Part shown: piece by piece, positions 34,624 through 42,605 of the stretch
Layout of the letters: each line of letters opens with the position of its first letter
Position numbering within the stretch: position 1 is the stretch's first letter
Origin: Sphingobacterium allocomposti
GTDB lineage: Bacteria; Bacteroidota; Bacteroidia; Sphingobacteriales; Sphingobacteriaceae
Assembly: GCF_008124885.1 (NCBI RefSeq)
Contig: NZ_VNHX01000021.1
Span: 1 to 64,000 of the forward strand
Length of the DNA: 64,000 bases
Direction: 5' to 3'
Notes under the pieces: model-generated
What the model saw: only the letters and a program-made list of their open reading frames with translations
Told to the model about the DNA's origin: nothing
Database searches by the model: none
Made by a program: the position numbers and the translations under genes

Positions 34624-36045
34624 TCAGCCGTTCTTAGGAATTGTTAATACAAATGTACTCCCCCCTTTCAATTCACTTTTTACATGAATAGTTCCTCCGT
34701 GCTGCTCCACGACCTGCTTGACATAAGCCAACCCAAGACCGAACCCTTTTACCTCATGCAAGTTACCCTCCGGAACCCGATAAAACATATTGTAAATGTA
34801 GCCTATATGTTCCGGTGCAATACCCTTTCCCCGGTCGGCAACATGTAGCTGCATATGCGATGGCCCGTCGATTAGCTGAACGGTGATATAGACCGGGTCT
34901 CCGGAATACTTTATCGCATTATCCAACAGATTGCTCACGATATTCTTTATATGCGCTTCGTCTACGTGTATAAGATAGACGTCGAAGGGCGGCTCGAATG
35001 TAATAAACACCTCCTTTATTGTACTGATACGCGCTGTCTCAAGACAGTTCTGCACGAGAGAAACCATGTCCACCGGCCGCTTCTCCAGCCGGATGCCCTG
35101 CAGCTCGTCAACGTCCAGCTGCAGTACGCGCTCAATCATCGTATTCAGGTGTTCCAACTCGTTTTTGGATAGCTCCAGATAGGTATGCATGCGCTCCTTG
35201 TCATCTTTCGCAACGAACCGCTGAATAGCCTCGACAGCAGCCATCACTGTCGCTACCGGCGTCTTCAGCTCGTGCGTCATATTATTGACAAACGACTTTT
35301 GCAATAAGGCAAGCTGATTCTGTTTCCGAATGGTTTTTAGAAGATACAGAAAAGTACCGACCAAAGCTGTCAACAGCAAAAGGGACAATACAAACTGCAG
35401 CCCGAGCTGCCGAAGCAGATACGCCCACGGGTTTTGAAATTGTGCAATGAGAAACTGCTCGTGCTCCGGATTAATAAGAATAGGTCTCGTAATGAGATCC
35501 CCCCGCTTGTTCCGTTGGGCAATATACGCTTCAAACTGCTTTCTCGGAATTTCGTCGGTTGTCAGCTGAAAAGAGGTCCTAATGCCCCGCCGTGCAAGTG
35601 CGGCAGCCAGTCTAGGCTCCAGCGTATCCAACAGTTGCTCGTTAAAGTCTATCTTTTCCAAAAGGTAAAGAGGCAGCAACTGGTTGGGAGAATCTATATT
35701 CCTATCCTTGTCTCTGGAACGTCTCGTACGCCAACGGTGGTAATCCAACGTGTCCAACGTATATTTCAACGGATAAAGATCCAGGTCAGGATAAACCCGA
35801 CGCATTAACGAAAGCAAACCTTTATGCCGTGTTTCCTGCAGGGAAGTATCATTTTTACGGGCAGGCGGAGCAAGTTCTTGCTGGTAGTAGTTTTGCAAAA
35901 CGTTAAACAACGACCGCTCAGCCGTTCCTATAAAAATGTCCCGCTCGCTTTTGTAGCTTCCATAAAGCCATACCCCCAATACCAATGCTATCCCGGCAGC
36001 CGTTAAGACAGCAATGGCAAGCAGGATTTTATACTTTTTTAACAT
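34624..36045 (-). CDS. Sensor histidine kinase
   Basis: A 473-residue membrane kinase. TM1 is at about residues 6-28 and TM2 at about 215-238, enclosing a ~185-residue periplasmic sensor with no recognised domain. The HisKA domain contains the phospho-acceptor His in MTHELKTPVATVMAA. The HATPase domain has IVSNLLDNAIKYSG (N box), VADRGKGIAPEH (G1) and GFGLGLAYVKQVVEQHGG (G2). It is cognate to the response regulator 1 nt downstream. A TAnnTTTG box lies 8 nt before its ATG. The ligand is not predictable. Confidence 0.95.
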   Translation of the reverse strand: MLKKYKILLAIAVLTAAGIALVLGVWLYGSYKSERDIFIGTAERSLFNVLQNYYQQELAPPARKNDTSLQETRHKGLLSLMRRVYPDLDLYPLKYTLDTLDYHRWRTRRSRDKDRNIDSPNQLLPLYLLEKIDFNEQLLDTLEPRLAAALARRGIRTSFQLTTDEIPRKQFEAYIAQRNKRGDLITRPILINPEHEQFLIAQFQNPWAYLLRQLGLQFVLSLLLLTALVGTFLYLLKTIRKQNQLALLQKSFVNNMTHELKTPVATVMAAVEAIQRFVAKDDKERMHTYLELSKNELEHLNTMIERVLQLDVDELQGIRLEKRPVDMVSLVQNCLETARISTIKEVFITFEPPFDVYLIHVDEAHIKNIVSNLLDNAIKYSGDPVYITVQLIDGPSHMQLHVADRGKGIAPEHIGYIYNMFYRVPEGNLHEVKGFGLGLAYVKQVVEQHGGTIHVKSELKGGSTFVLTIPKNG

Positions 36046-36053
36046 TATTAATA

Positions 36054-36061
36054 CAAATTTA
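36054..36061 (-). promoter_or_regulatory. -7 promoter box of the kinase operon
   Basis: TAAATTTG on the minus strand matches TAnnTTTG; 8 nt separate it from the ATG at 36045, giving a very short or no leader. Confidence 0.45.
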
Positions 36062-36095
36062 AATTAGTAGATTTGCAACGCACAAAAAATCGGAC

Positions 36096-36251
36096 AGTTT
36101 TAACAAAATATAACACTGATTAACAATTCAATGCACCTTACAGAAGCCGAAATGGAACACAAGAACGTTGTACGTCTTTTTCTGCGACGTTTCCGCATCC
36201 GAGTTTTAACAAAATATAACACTGATTAACTGTCCTATTTGATTACTTTTG
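36096..36251 (+). promoter_or_regulatory. Duplicated TAAC arrays and promoter of the DUF4270 gene
   Basis: A 29-nt sequence is present twice without mismatch (36096-36124 and 36202-36230). Each copy contains three TAAC words at an exact 10-bp period (36101, 36111, 36121 and 36207, 36217, 36227). The copies are 106 bp apart, about ten helical turns. The second copy ends 13 bp before a perfect -7 box TACTTTTG (36244-36251), the place for an activator. An OmpR-type regulator site is the best explanation. Confidence 0.65.
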
Positions 36252-36268
36252 CTAGTCAAACATTAAGT

Positions 36269-37639
36269 ATGAATCCATTTTTAAAGAGAAGTATTAACTA
36301 TCCTGTAATAGCCCTTCTTTTATTAGTCATCACCGCTGCGTGTGACAAAGATATGAGTGTGATGTTAGATAATTCCACCACAGGAGATGTTGGGGTATCT
36401 TTTGTCGACTCTTTTACCGTGAACACATCGACCGTACAGTTAAGGGACATGCCTACTGCCGCGACGGGATCTATTCTGGTCGGAAAGGCAGCTCTCCCCA
36501 ACAGCGGGTCCGTATCCTCTACTTCATACTTTCAGATAGGCTTTTCAAACTTTACAAACGATATCCCCCAAGACGCGGTATTCGATTCATTAAATCTTGT
36601 TCTTAAACCGCACTCCAGCCGATATTATTTCGGGGATACCACAAAGATACAGGAGATAAACGTACACCAGCTCTCGGAAACGCTGGAAACGAAGACCATA
36701 ACGGGAGGTATCCAAAACCAAGCCATCCCCGTCTATGTAACAGGCGCGTCATTATTCTCAGATCAGCAATTCGCCTACACGCCTGATGCACTGGGAACAT
36801 TACAATTCAACCCTCGCATCCGTTCCATAGATACGCTCGACATCAGACTAAATCAGACATTGGGGCAAAACTTGTTCGACTTGATTAAAGCAAACGACCT
36901 CCGCGTCAGTTCCAATGAAAATTTCAGGGAATATTTTAAAGGACTTGCACTGGTACCCGGCGATGACAACACTGTAGCCATAGCCTTCAACGATACTATA
37001 CAAGTCAAAATTAACTATAGTTACGTAGGTACCGATGGATTTAAGAGGACAGGCGCCAAATCCTTAAGCATTGTTGACAGGAATTTCCAATACAACAATA
37101 TCGAATACGATCGGACGGGAACGGCGTTCGAAACCTTATCTCCTGCCGGCGGCGGGCTTGCCGCATCGGCAACCGGAGGCCTAACCTACGTACAATCGGG
37201 CACAGGTGTTGTAGCGAAATTACAATTTCCATCGTTAAAAGAGTTCTTACAGGATGATAATATATCGGTTAATAGGGCGGAGCTAGTGGTTGAAACGTCG
37301 TCGCCTACTAATACGATGTACGGCATTCCGGAAAATTTAATGCTTTTCGTTGCCGATCATGACGGCGTGCCGACATCGTTTCTGTCAACGCCTTATGGTA
37401 CAGGCATTCAGCAGGCGTCCTATATTCCCGGAAACCAAATGGGCGGAAATGGCTCTTATAGATTTAATATGATTGTCTATCTAAAAAATCTAAAATCATC
37501 TACGATATACGACAATACATCATTATACTTGAGCACCGGCACGCCAGCACTATTTAGCACATTGAATACTGCTTTTATTGCAACAGAAAACGAAAAACCG
37601 AAGATTAAATTGAATATATTGTACACTAAATTTAGATAA
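36269..37639 (+). CDS. DUF4270-family lipoprotein
   Basis: A lipoprotein of about 456 residues. The ATG at 36269 gives a signal peptide with lipobox ITAAC; the in-frame TTG upstream overlaps the promoter. The family hallmark start, a DNSTTGDVGVSFVDSFTVN-type segment followed by LVGKA, and repeated beta-rich stretches (YFQIGFSNFT, FDSLNLVLKP, NRAELVVE) identify DUF4270, a Bacteroidota family of outer-membrane or secreted proteins of unknown role. The Kelch gene follows after 3 nt, so both are one transcript. Expression is probably governed by the TAAC arrays upstream. Confidence 0.85.
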   Translation: MNPFLKRSINYPVIALLLLVITAACDKDMSVMLDNSTTGDVGVSFVDSFTVNTSTVQLRDMPTAATGSILVGKAALPNSGSVSSTSYFQIGFSNFTNDIPQDAVFDSLNLVLKPHSSRYYFGDTTKIQEINVHQLSETLETKTITGGIQNQAIPVYVTGASLFSDQQFAYTPDALGTLQFNPRIRSIDTLDIRLNQTLGQNLFDLIKANDLRVSSNENFREYFKGLALVPGDDNTVAIAFNDTIQVKINYSYVGTDGFKRTGAKSLSIVDRNFQYNNIEYDRTGTAFETLSPAGGGLAASATGGLTYVQSGTGVVAKLQFPSLKEFLQDDNISVNRAELVVETSSPTNTMYGIPENLMLFVADHDGVPTSFLSTPYGTGIQQASYIPGNQMGGNGSYRFNMIVYLKNLKSSTIYDNTSLYLSTGTPALFSTLNTAFIATENEKPKIKLNILYTKFR

Positions 37640-37642
37640 TTT

Positions 37643-38638
37643 ATGAATAAGAAAAATTGGCTATTGTTAGTCTTAGCCTGCGCTATTGCTTTTACATCAT
37701 TCAACTCGTGTAGCAAAGATGATGAGGAGGATACTGATAGTGGGCCAACAGAGTGGGTAAGATCAATTGTATTTAAGAACGATCCTAGAAATGGCGCCGC
37801 CTCATTTACAATTAATAACGTTGCCTATGTTGTAGGTGGATTTGTTAGAAACGAAGGTGTCGTAAACGATGGTGCGGGTTTCAATGGATCGACCTGGAGC
37901 GACATAGCCGATTTTCCCGGTACAGCTCGCCAGATGGCGGTAGGGTTTGCCATAGACGGAAAAGGATATGTTGGAACAGGATCAACAGGTTCTGACGACC
38001 TAAACGACTTCTACAGGTTCGACCCTGCGACGAACACGTGGACTAAAATTGCTGATTTTCCCGGTAGAGCCCGGTATGGTGCTGTAGCGTTTACCTTGGG
38101 GAACTATGCCTATGTAGGTCTAGGTTCGACGAGAACGGACGCTAAGTTTAGCGATTTCTACCGGTATGACCCTGCAACAGATTCATGGACGGAAATCGAT
38201 GTGCCATTTAAATACAAAAAAGCATTCGCCTTCGCTTTTGTTATAGGAAATAGAGCGTATGTCGGCGGTGGGTACGCGAACAGCGCATCGCTTCCAGAAG
38301 ATTTCTATGCTTTCGACGGAACCAACTGGACACCATTAAACGATCTAAACCGTGCTGACGATAGCTATACGTATGACGCTAGAAAATATAATGCAGGATC
38401 GTTCGTTATCGGCAACTACGGTTATGTAGTAAGCGGAAGAACAGGTACGAGTGTTACAAGCTCTGTATGGAAATATGAACCGGCTACAGACTCATGGACG
38501 GACAAACACCAAGCGCTACCAGCTGACGCCCGTGAAAAAGGAGTTGCCTTTTCGCTAGACGGAAAAGGATATATCACGACAGGCGTTAACGGATCTTTTA
38601 TCTTCGACAATACATGGGAGTTTACACCTGTACGTTAA
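37643..38638 (+). CDS. Kelch-repeat lipoprotein
   Basis: A 331-residue exported lipoprotein (signal peptide ending FNSC, then an acidic KDDEEDTDSG linker). About five to six Kelch repeats fill the rest, each with a G-Y-V-G-G or similar turn followed by an FYRFDPATNTW-type strand, as in YVGTGSTGSDDLNDFYRFDP, YVGLGSTRTDAKFSDFYRYDP and YVVSGRTGTSVTSSVWKYEP. They should form a six-bladed beta propeller. Related proteins include sialate epimerase NanM, but no catalytic motif supports that here. It is co-transcribed with the DUF4270 gene and probably forms a surface complex with it. Confidence 0.88.
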   Translation: MNKKNWLLLVLACAIAFTSFNSCSKDDEEDTDSGPTEWVRSIVFKNDPRNGAASFTINNVAYVVGGFVRNEGVVNDGAGFNGSTWSDIADFPGTARQMAVGFAIDGKGYVGTGSTGSDDLNDFYRFDPATNTWTKIADFPGRARYGAVAFTLGNYAYVGLGSTRTDAKFSDFYRYDPATDSWTEIDVPFKYKKAFAFAFVIGNRAYVGGGYANSASLPEDFYAFDGTNWTPLNDLNRADDSYTYDARKYNAGSFVIGNYGYVVSGRTGTSVTSSVWKYEPATDSWTDKHQALPADAREKGVAFSLDGKGYITTGVNGSFIFDNTWEFTPVR

Positions 38639-38661
38639 TACGCCCCTCTAAAATATAATGC

Positions 38662-38698
38662 GGAAGCCGCCTTCACATTGAGGCGGCTTCCTTTTTTA
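38662..38698 (+). terminator. Rho-independent terminator of the DUF4270-Kelch operon
   Basis: Perfect 10-bp stem GGAAGCCGCC / GGCGGCTTCC with a 10-nt loop and a run of T (38692-38698), starting 24 nt after the Kelch stop. Confidence 0.92.
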
Positions 38699-39162
38699 TT
38701 ACCCCATTGCATTTTATAGCGCCTACTTATGTCCGAAAGCCTGAAGCTTCGACAGAGCCTGTACTGAACCTGACAAAGCACTCAGCCTGACAATATCGAA
38801 GGGTGTTTCAACAACGATGGCGTTGTGAGCCCCGTCGAAGGATAGACATATCGCTCTTCGTCAGAGCCCAACATTGCCTCACAAGAAACAATTAACTGGT
38901 CGCCACGTTAAGAATCCGAAAGGGAATTTTAAAGCCGTTGATTTGTGAAGGTGTAAAAGAGTTGATCTTGGGAAGGGTCATACAACCATAGAAATACAGC
39001 ATCCATATACGAATCCTTCATAGTCGAATCGTTCTTCCTCTCATAGGCTGTAGCCATGTAATCCCTCCGGGATTATTCGTCATGAATAGCAACGATTGAT
39101 TTGATACGTTAAGCACTCTCCCTACGCGGGCTATCGCGGCGGCCTATATAGCGTACAACCGC
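38699..39162. repeat. Spacer filled with dispersed repeats
   Basis: No gene. Three repeat types are visible. Bases 38716-38848 carry the TTCGAC..CTCAGCCTGAC family, including GTCGAAGGATAGACA (38834-38848), also found inverted at 28114-28128. A fragment of the composite repeat (AAGCCGTTGATTTGTGAAGG) lies at about 38932. A perfect palindrome TAATCCC-TCC-GGGATTA lies at 39059-39075. Confidence 0.7.
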
Positions 39163-39204
39163 AAAAATAAACCCGGCACCTTGTTATGCGCCGGGTTTAT
39201 TTTT
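39163..39204 (-). terminator. Rho-independent terminator of asd
   Basis: Perfect 15-bp stem AAAAATAAACCCGGC / GCCGGGTTTATTTTT with a 12-nt loop, 16 nt after the asd stop on the minus strand. Confidence 0.93.
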
Positions 39205-39219
39205 GAGTATCCTAAACGA

Positions 39220-40209
39220 TTAGATCAACCCCTTCTTGTTTAATAGCTCGGCTATTTGGACGGCATTGGTTGCCGCCCCTTTTCTCAAGTTGTCTGCTAC
39301 AATCCAGAGATTTAATGTTTTGTCCTGCGACTCGTCACGGCGTATACGCCCCACGAGCACTTCATCTTTACCGTGTGCATCTTTAGGCATCGGATACTTC
39401 AGGTTAGCAGGGTCATCAACCACAATGACGCCTTCCTGTGCTTCTAATAGCTGGCGCACCTCCTGAAGATCGAAGTCGTTTTCAAACTCAATATTCACGG
39501 ACTCCGAGTGTCCGCCCATTACCGGTATACGAACGGTAGTTGCCGTAACCCGGATACTGTCATCGCCCATAATCTTGTTCGTTTCCTTGATCATCTTCAT
39601 TTCTTCCTTCGTGTATCCATTTTCCTGAAACACATCAATGTGAGGAATGACATTCAAATCGATCTGGTAGGGATATGCTTTCTCGCCCTCTTTACCAGCA
39701 CGCTCATCCATAAGCTGGTTTACCGCCTTCACTCCTGTTCCCGTCACAGACTGGTAGGTCGAAACGACCACGCGTTTAATTTTATATTTCTCGTGCAGCG
39801 GCTTGAGCACAACCACCATTTGAATCGTTGAGCAGTTCGGATTTGCAATAATCTTATCTTCCGCAGTTAAAACATCGCCATTAACTTCCGGAACGACCAA
39901 CTTTTTTGTAGGATCCATGCGCCATGCAGAAGAATTGTCGACCACCGTGATCCCCGCCTCCGCATATTGCGGAGCAAACTCCGTTGACGTACCTCCTCCC
40001 GCGGAAAACAGCGCAACATCGGGTTGAAGAGCAATAGCTTCAGCTGGCGTCACGACCTTATACTTCTTCCCCTTAAACTCGATCTCCTTACCCTTACTCT
40101 TTTCTGATGCGACAGGAATCAATGCTGTTACCGGGAAATTACGTTCTGCTAAAACGGTCAAAATTTCTGACCCAACAAGGCCCGTTGCGCCTACTACTGC
40201 AACTTTCAT
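39220..40209 (-). CDS. asd: Aspartate-semialdehyde dehydrogenase
   Basis: A 329-residue NADP-dependent enzyme reducing aspartyl phosphate to the semialdehyde for lysine/diaminopimelate, threonine and methionine synthesis. N-terminal nucleotide site GATGLVGSEIL (residues 8-18). Catalytic C126 in ANPNCSTIQM. Substrate-binding stretches SSAWRMDP and VPVMGGHSESVNIEF contain the conserved Arg and His. Length and motifs are of the usual bacterial type. It is monocistronic, with a -7 box 65 nt upstream and a 15-bp terminator. Confidence 0.96.
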   Translation of the reverse strand: MKVAVVGATGLVGSEILTVLAERNFPVTALIPVASEKSKGKEIEFKGKKYKVVTPAEAIALQPDVALFSAGGGTSTEFAPQYAEAGITVVDNSSAWRMDPTKKLVVPEVNGDVLTAEDKIIANPNCSTIQMVVVLKPLHEKYKIKRVVVSTYQSVTGTGVKAVNQLMDERAGKEGEKAYPYQIDLNVIPHIDVFQENGYTKEEMKMIKETNKIMGDDSIRVTATTVRIPVMGGHSESVNIEFENDFDLQEVRQLLEAQEGVIVVDDPANLKYPMPKDAHGKDEVLVGRIRRDESQDKTLNLWIVADNLRKGAATNAVQIAELLNKKGLI

Positions 40210-40274
40210 AGTTTAATTAAATTTGTTTTGTTTGTCTATTAATGATTAAATTTTAAGATTTTACTCTAAGGTAT

Positions 40275-40282
40275 CAAACATA
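40275..40282 (-). promoter_or_regulatory. -7 promoter box of asd
   Basis: TATGTTTG on the minus strand is a perfect TAnnTTTG match 65 nt upstream of the ATG. No riboswitch-like structure was recognised in the leader. Confidence 0.5.
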
Positions 40283-40639
40283 CAAAAAATACACGATTCC
40301 TTTTATAATTATTTTGTAAATTGCAATCAGACCGTGCTTTCTTTTTCAGACATTTAGCAGAATGCTTATTTTTCTAATAATCGAACAACAATTACCGTTA
40401 TTTTTTTAGACGATTTCAATTGGGAGCGCTGTCCATCTGAGAAAGATCACGCATTACTTCAATTCCAAACCATTGGTTTTTTCTGGAACCGAAACTTAAC
40501 AAAAGCTTCTTCCAGCAGATTAAATGAGAAACATAGGGCCTACCATACGCACCGCGGCCTTGTACACTTTGCACCTTGAAGGATAGGAGAGCGCACATCC
40601 ACAACCCTCCACTGTATTCACTCTTGACAAAAAATCAAC
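40283..40639. other. Gene-free spacer between asd and the dehydrogenase gene
   Basis: About 360 nt without a supported gene, repeat or clear hairpin. Open frames present are short, antisense or composition-driven. I see nothing definite in it. Confidence 0.5.
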
Positions 40640-40647
40640 TATCTTTG
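40640..40647 (+). promoter_or_regulatory. -7 promoter box, leaderless arrangement
   Basis: TATCTTTG is a perfect TAnnTTTG element; only 5 nt lie between it and the ATG at 40653, so the mRNA would begin at or next to the start codon. Confidence 0.6.
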
Positions 40648-40652
40648 TCCCA

Positions 40653-41597
40653 ATGAAAGAGCGTATAATTATCATCGGGGCAAACGGCCAGATCGGATCC
40701 GAATTAGCCGTTGCCCTGCGCCAAAAATTTGGCACCGGAAACGTAATCACATCCGACATCCGGCACCCCGAAACACTAAAGGAAGGGGAGATTTTCGAGA
40801 CGATTAATGTCTTAGATAAAGAAGCGTTGAAAAGCCTTCTGACCAAGCATCAACCCACACAGATATATCTCCTCGCCGCCATGCTATCCGCCACCGGCGA
40901 ACAATACCCGCAAAAGGCGTGGGACCTGAATATGAACGGCCTATTAAACGTGTTGGATTTAGCACTGGAACTTGGCATAAAAAAGATATTCTGGCCAAGT
41001 TCGATCGCCGTGTTCGGACCACATTCTCCTAAGCAAAACACCGAACAGTATTGCATAATGGATCCGAACAGTATTTATGGCATCAGCAAACTGGCCGGCG
41101 AGCGTCTCTGCGAATACTATCACCACAAGTATGGACTAGATATCCGAAGCATACGTTATCCCGGCATTATCTCCTGGAAAACCGCTCCCGGAGGTGGAAC
41201 AACCGACTACGCGGTACACATCTTCTTTGAAGCGTTGAAACACGGAAAATACAGTTGCTTCCTCTCTGCCGGCACTGAGTTGCCGATGCTTTATATGGAA
41301 GATGCTGTGCGTGGCACCATAGAGCTTATGGAAGCGCCGTCGGAAAACATCCGTATCCGCTCCAGCTATAATCTGGCAGGAATCTCTTTCACCCCCGCCC
41401 AAATTGCCGAAGAAATTAAAAAAATTCTTCCTAATTTTGAGATGTCTTACGTCGAGAACGATCCCCGTCAAGCTATTGCAGACTCCTGGCCTGCCAGCAT
41501 CGATGATTCTTATGCTCAGCTGGACTGGGGATGGAAGCCAACATTTGACTTGGAAACCATGACAAAAGACATGATCAGAAACCTCAAAACAAACTAA
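40653..41597 (+). CDS. NAD-dependent epimerase/dehydratase family, L-threonine 3-dehydrogenase type
   Basis: A 314-residue short-chain dehydrogenase/reductase of the extended class. NAD site GANGQIG (9-15). Active-site S116/S117 (WPSSIAVFGP) and the Tyr142-Lys146 pair (IYGISK). The RYPGIISW and GGGTTDYAVHIFFEAL segments characterise the epimerase-like L-threonine 3-dehydrogenases known from Flavobacterium and Cupriavidus, which oxidise threonine to 2-amino-3-ketobutyrate. That specificity is inferred from these motifs. Its leader is apparently absent. The YebC gene follows after 6 nt. Confidence 0.85.
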   Translation: MKERIIIIGANGQIGSELAVALRQKFGTGNVITSDIRHPETLKEGEIFETINVLDKEALKSLLTKHQPTQIYLLAAMLSATGEQYPQKAWDLNMNGLLNVLDLALELGIKKIFWPSSIAVFGPHSPKQNTEQYCIMDPNSIYGISKLAGERLCEYYHHKYGLDIRSIRYPGIISWKTAPGGGTTDYAVHIFFEALKHGKYSCFLSAGTELPMLYMEDAVRGTIELMEAPSENIRIRSSYNLAGISFTPAQIAEEIKKILPNFEMSYVENDPRQAIADSWPASIDDSYAQLDWGWKPTFDLETMTKDMIRNLKTN

Positions 41598-41603
41598 TAC
41601 AAA

Positions 41604-42329
41604 ATGGGTAGAGCCTTTGAATTCAGAAAAGAAAGAAAATTTAAGCGCTGGGCCAAAATGGCAGTACAGTTTACGCGTTTAGGAAAAGAAATTGCTATTG
41701 CTGTAAAAGAGGGCGGCCCCCACCCCGAAAATAACTCCCGTCTACGTACCGCTATCCAAAATGCGAAGGCGGTCAACATGCCAAAAGACCGCGTAGAAGC
41801 TGCAATTAAAAGGGCCTCTGAAAAAGACGCGAAGGGCTACGAAGAATATGTTTACGAGGGGTATGGCCCTCATGGGGTCCCTGTGCTTATCGAAACGGCA
41901 ACAGATAATACCAACCGTACGGTGGGCAACATCCGTAGCTATTTTACAAAAGCGGGAGGATCATTGGGAAAAACGGGGTCGTTGGACTTTATTTTTCAAC
42001 GTAAATCTATTTTCCGCTTCAATGCTACAGAAGACCTGGATGTGGAAGAACTGGAACTCGAGCTCATTGACGGCGGTTTAGAAGAACTTTACATAGAAGC
42101 GGACGAGGAAGGAAATGATGTTATTGTCGTCCAAACCTCGTTCGAAGATTTCGGAAATATGCAAAGTCTACTGGAAGAAAAGGGTATCGAAGTTAAGTCG
42201 GCAAAACTGGAAAGAATCGCATTATCCCATACAACGTTAACAGAAGAACAGGCTGCGGACGTACTCAAAATGATCGACAAGATCGAGGAAGACGATGACG
42301 TCCAAGCTGTATACCATAATATGGAGTAA
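41604..42329 (+). CDS. YebC/PmpR-family protein
   Basis: A 241-residue protein of the YebC/TACO1 family. Members have been described as transcriptional regulators and as factors helping ribosomes through proline-rich stretches. The N-terminus GRAFEFRKERKFKRWAKMAVQFTRLGKEI departs slightly from the usual AGHSKWANIKHRK start and is typical of Bacteroidota. Later motifs AIKRASEKDAKGYEEYVYEGYGPHGVPVLIE and TDNTNRTVGNIR are diagnostic. An acidic C-terminus (DKIEEDDDVQAVYHNME) is standard. It is co-transcribed with the upstream dehydrogenase. Confidence 0.93.
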   Translation: MGRAFEFRKERKFKRWAKMAVQFTRLGKEIAIAVKEGGPHPENNSRLRTAIQNAKAVNMPKDRVEAAIKRASEKDAKGYEEYVYEGYGPHGVPVLIETATDNTNRTVGNIRSYFTKAGGSLGKTGSLDFIFQRKSIFRFNATEDLDVEELELELIDGGLEELYIEADEEGNDVIVVQTSFEDFGNMQSLLEEKGIEVKSAKLERIALSHTTLTEEQAADVLKMIDKIEEDDDVQAVYHNME

Positions 42330-42421
42330 GCTTTATACCGGCGATATAGGCTGTACGACGAAATTCCGCTCCGGAAAAAAGTTATATTTTATCCCGAGGT
42401 CGCGACAGCGTCTGTACTGTC

Positions 42422-42470
42422 CCTTCGGCAAGCTCAGCATGACATCGTCAGGCTGAGTCTGCCGAAGCCT
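42422..42470. repeat. TTCGGC..CTCAGC hairpin repeat
   Basis: Near-perfect inverted arms CTTCGGCAAGCTCAGCATGA and its inverse at 42447-42468 (a few mismatches) with a tiny loop. It is the longest-armed copy of the family also seen at 28114-28160, 30560-30597 and 38755-38848. It lies between the YebC gene and the repeat-protein gene. Confidence 0.8.
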
Positions 42471-42605
42471 CACGTGCCTAGTCCTACTGTTCCTTTTTGA
42501 TAAAAATGCTTCATAGTGATACGCATTGCAACTCCGCATCGGCTGAAGGTTAACATGTAATTTCGTAGCAAGTTTATTAAATTTTTCTTAAATTTATCGT
42601 TTGAG

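Noticed and set aside
40416..40846. Minus-strand frames upstream of and overlapping the threonine dehydrogenase-like gene
   Set aside because: They overlap a well-supported gene and a promoter and have no recognisable motifs.
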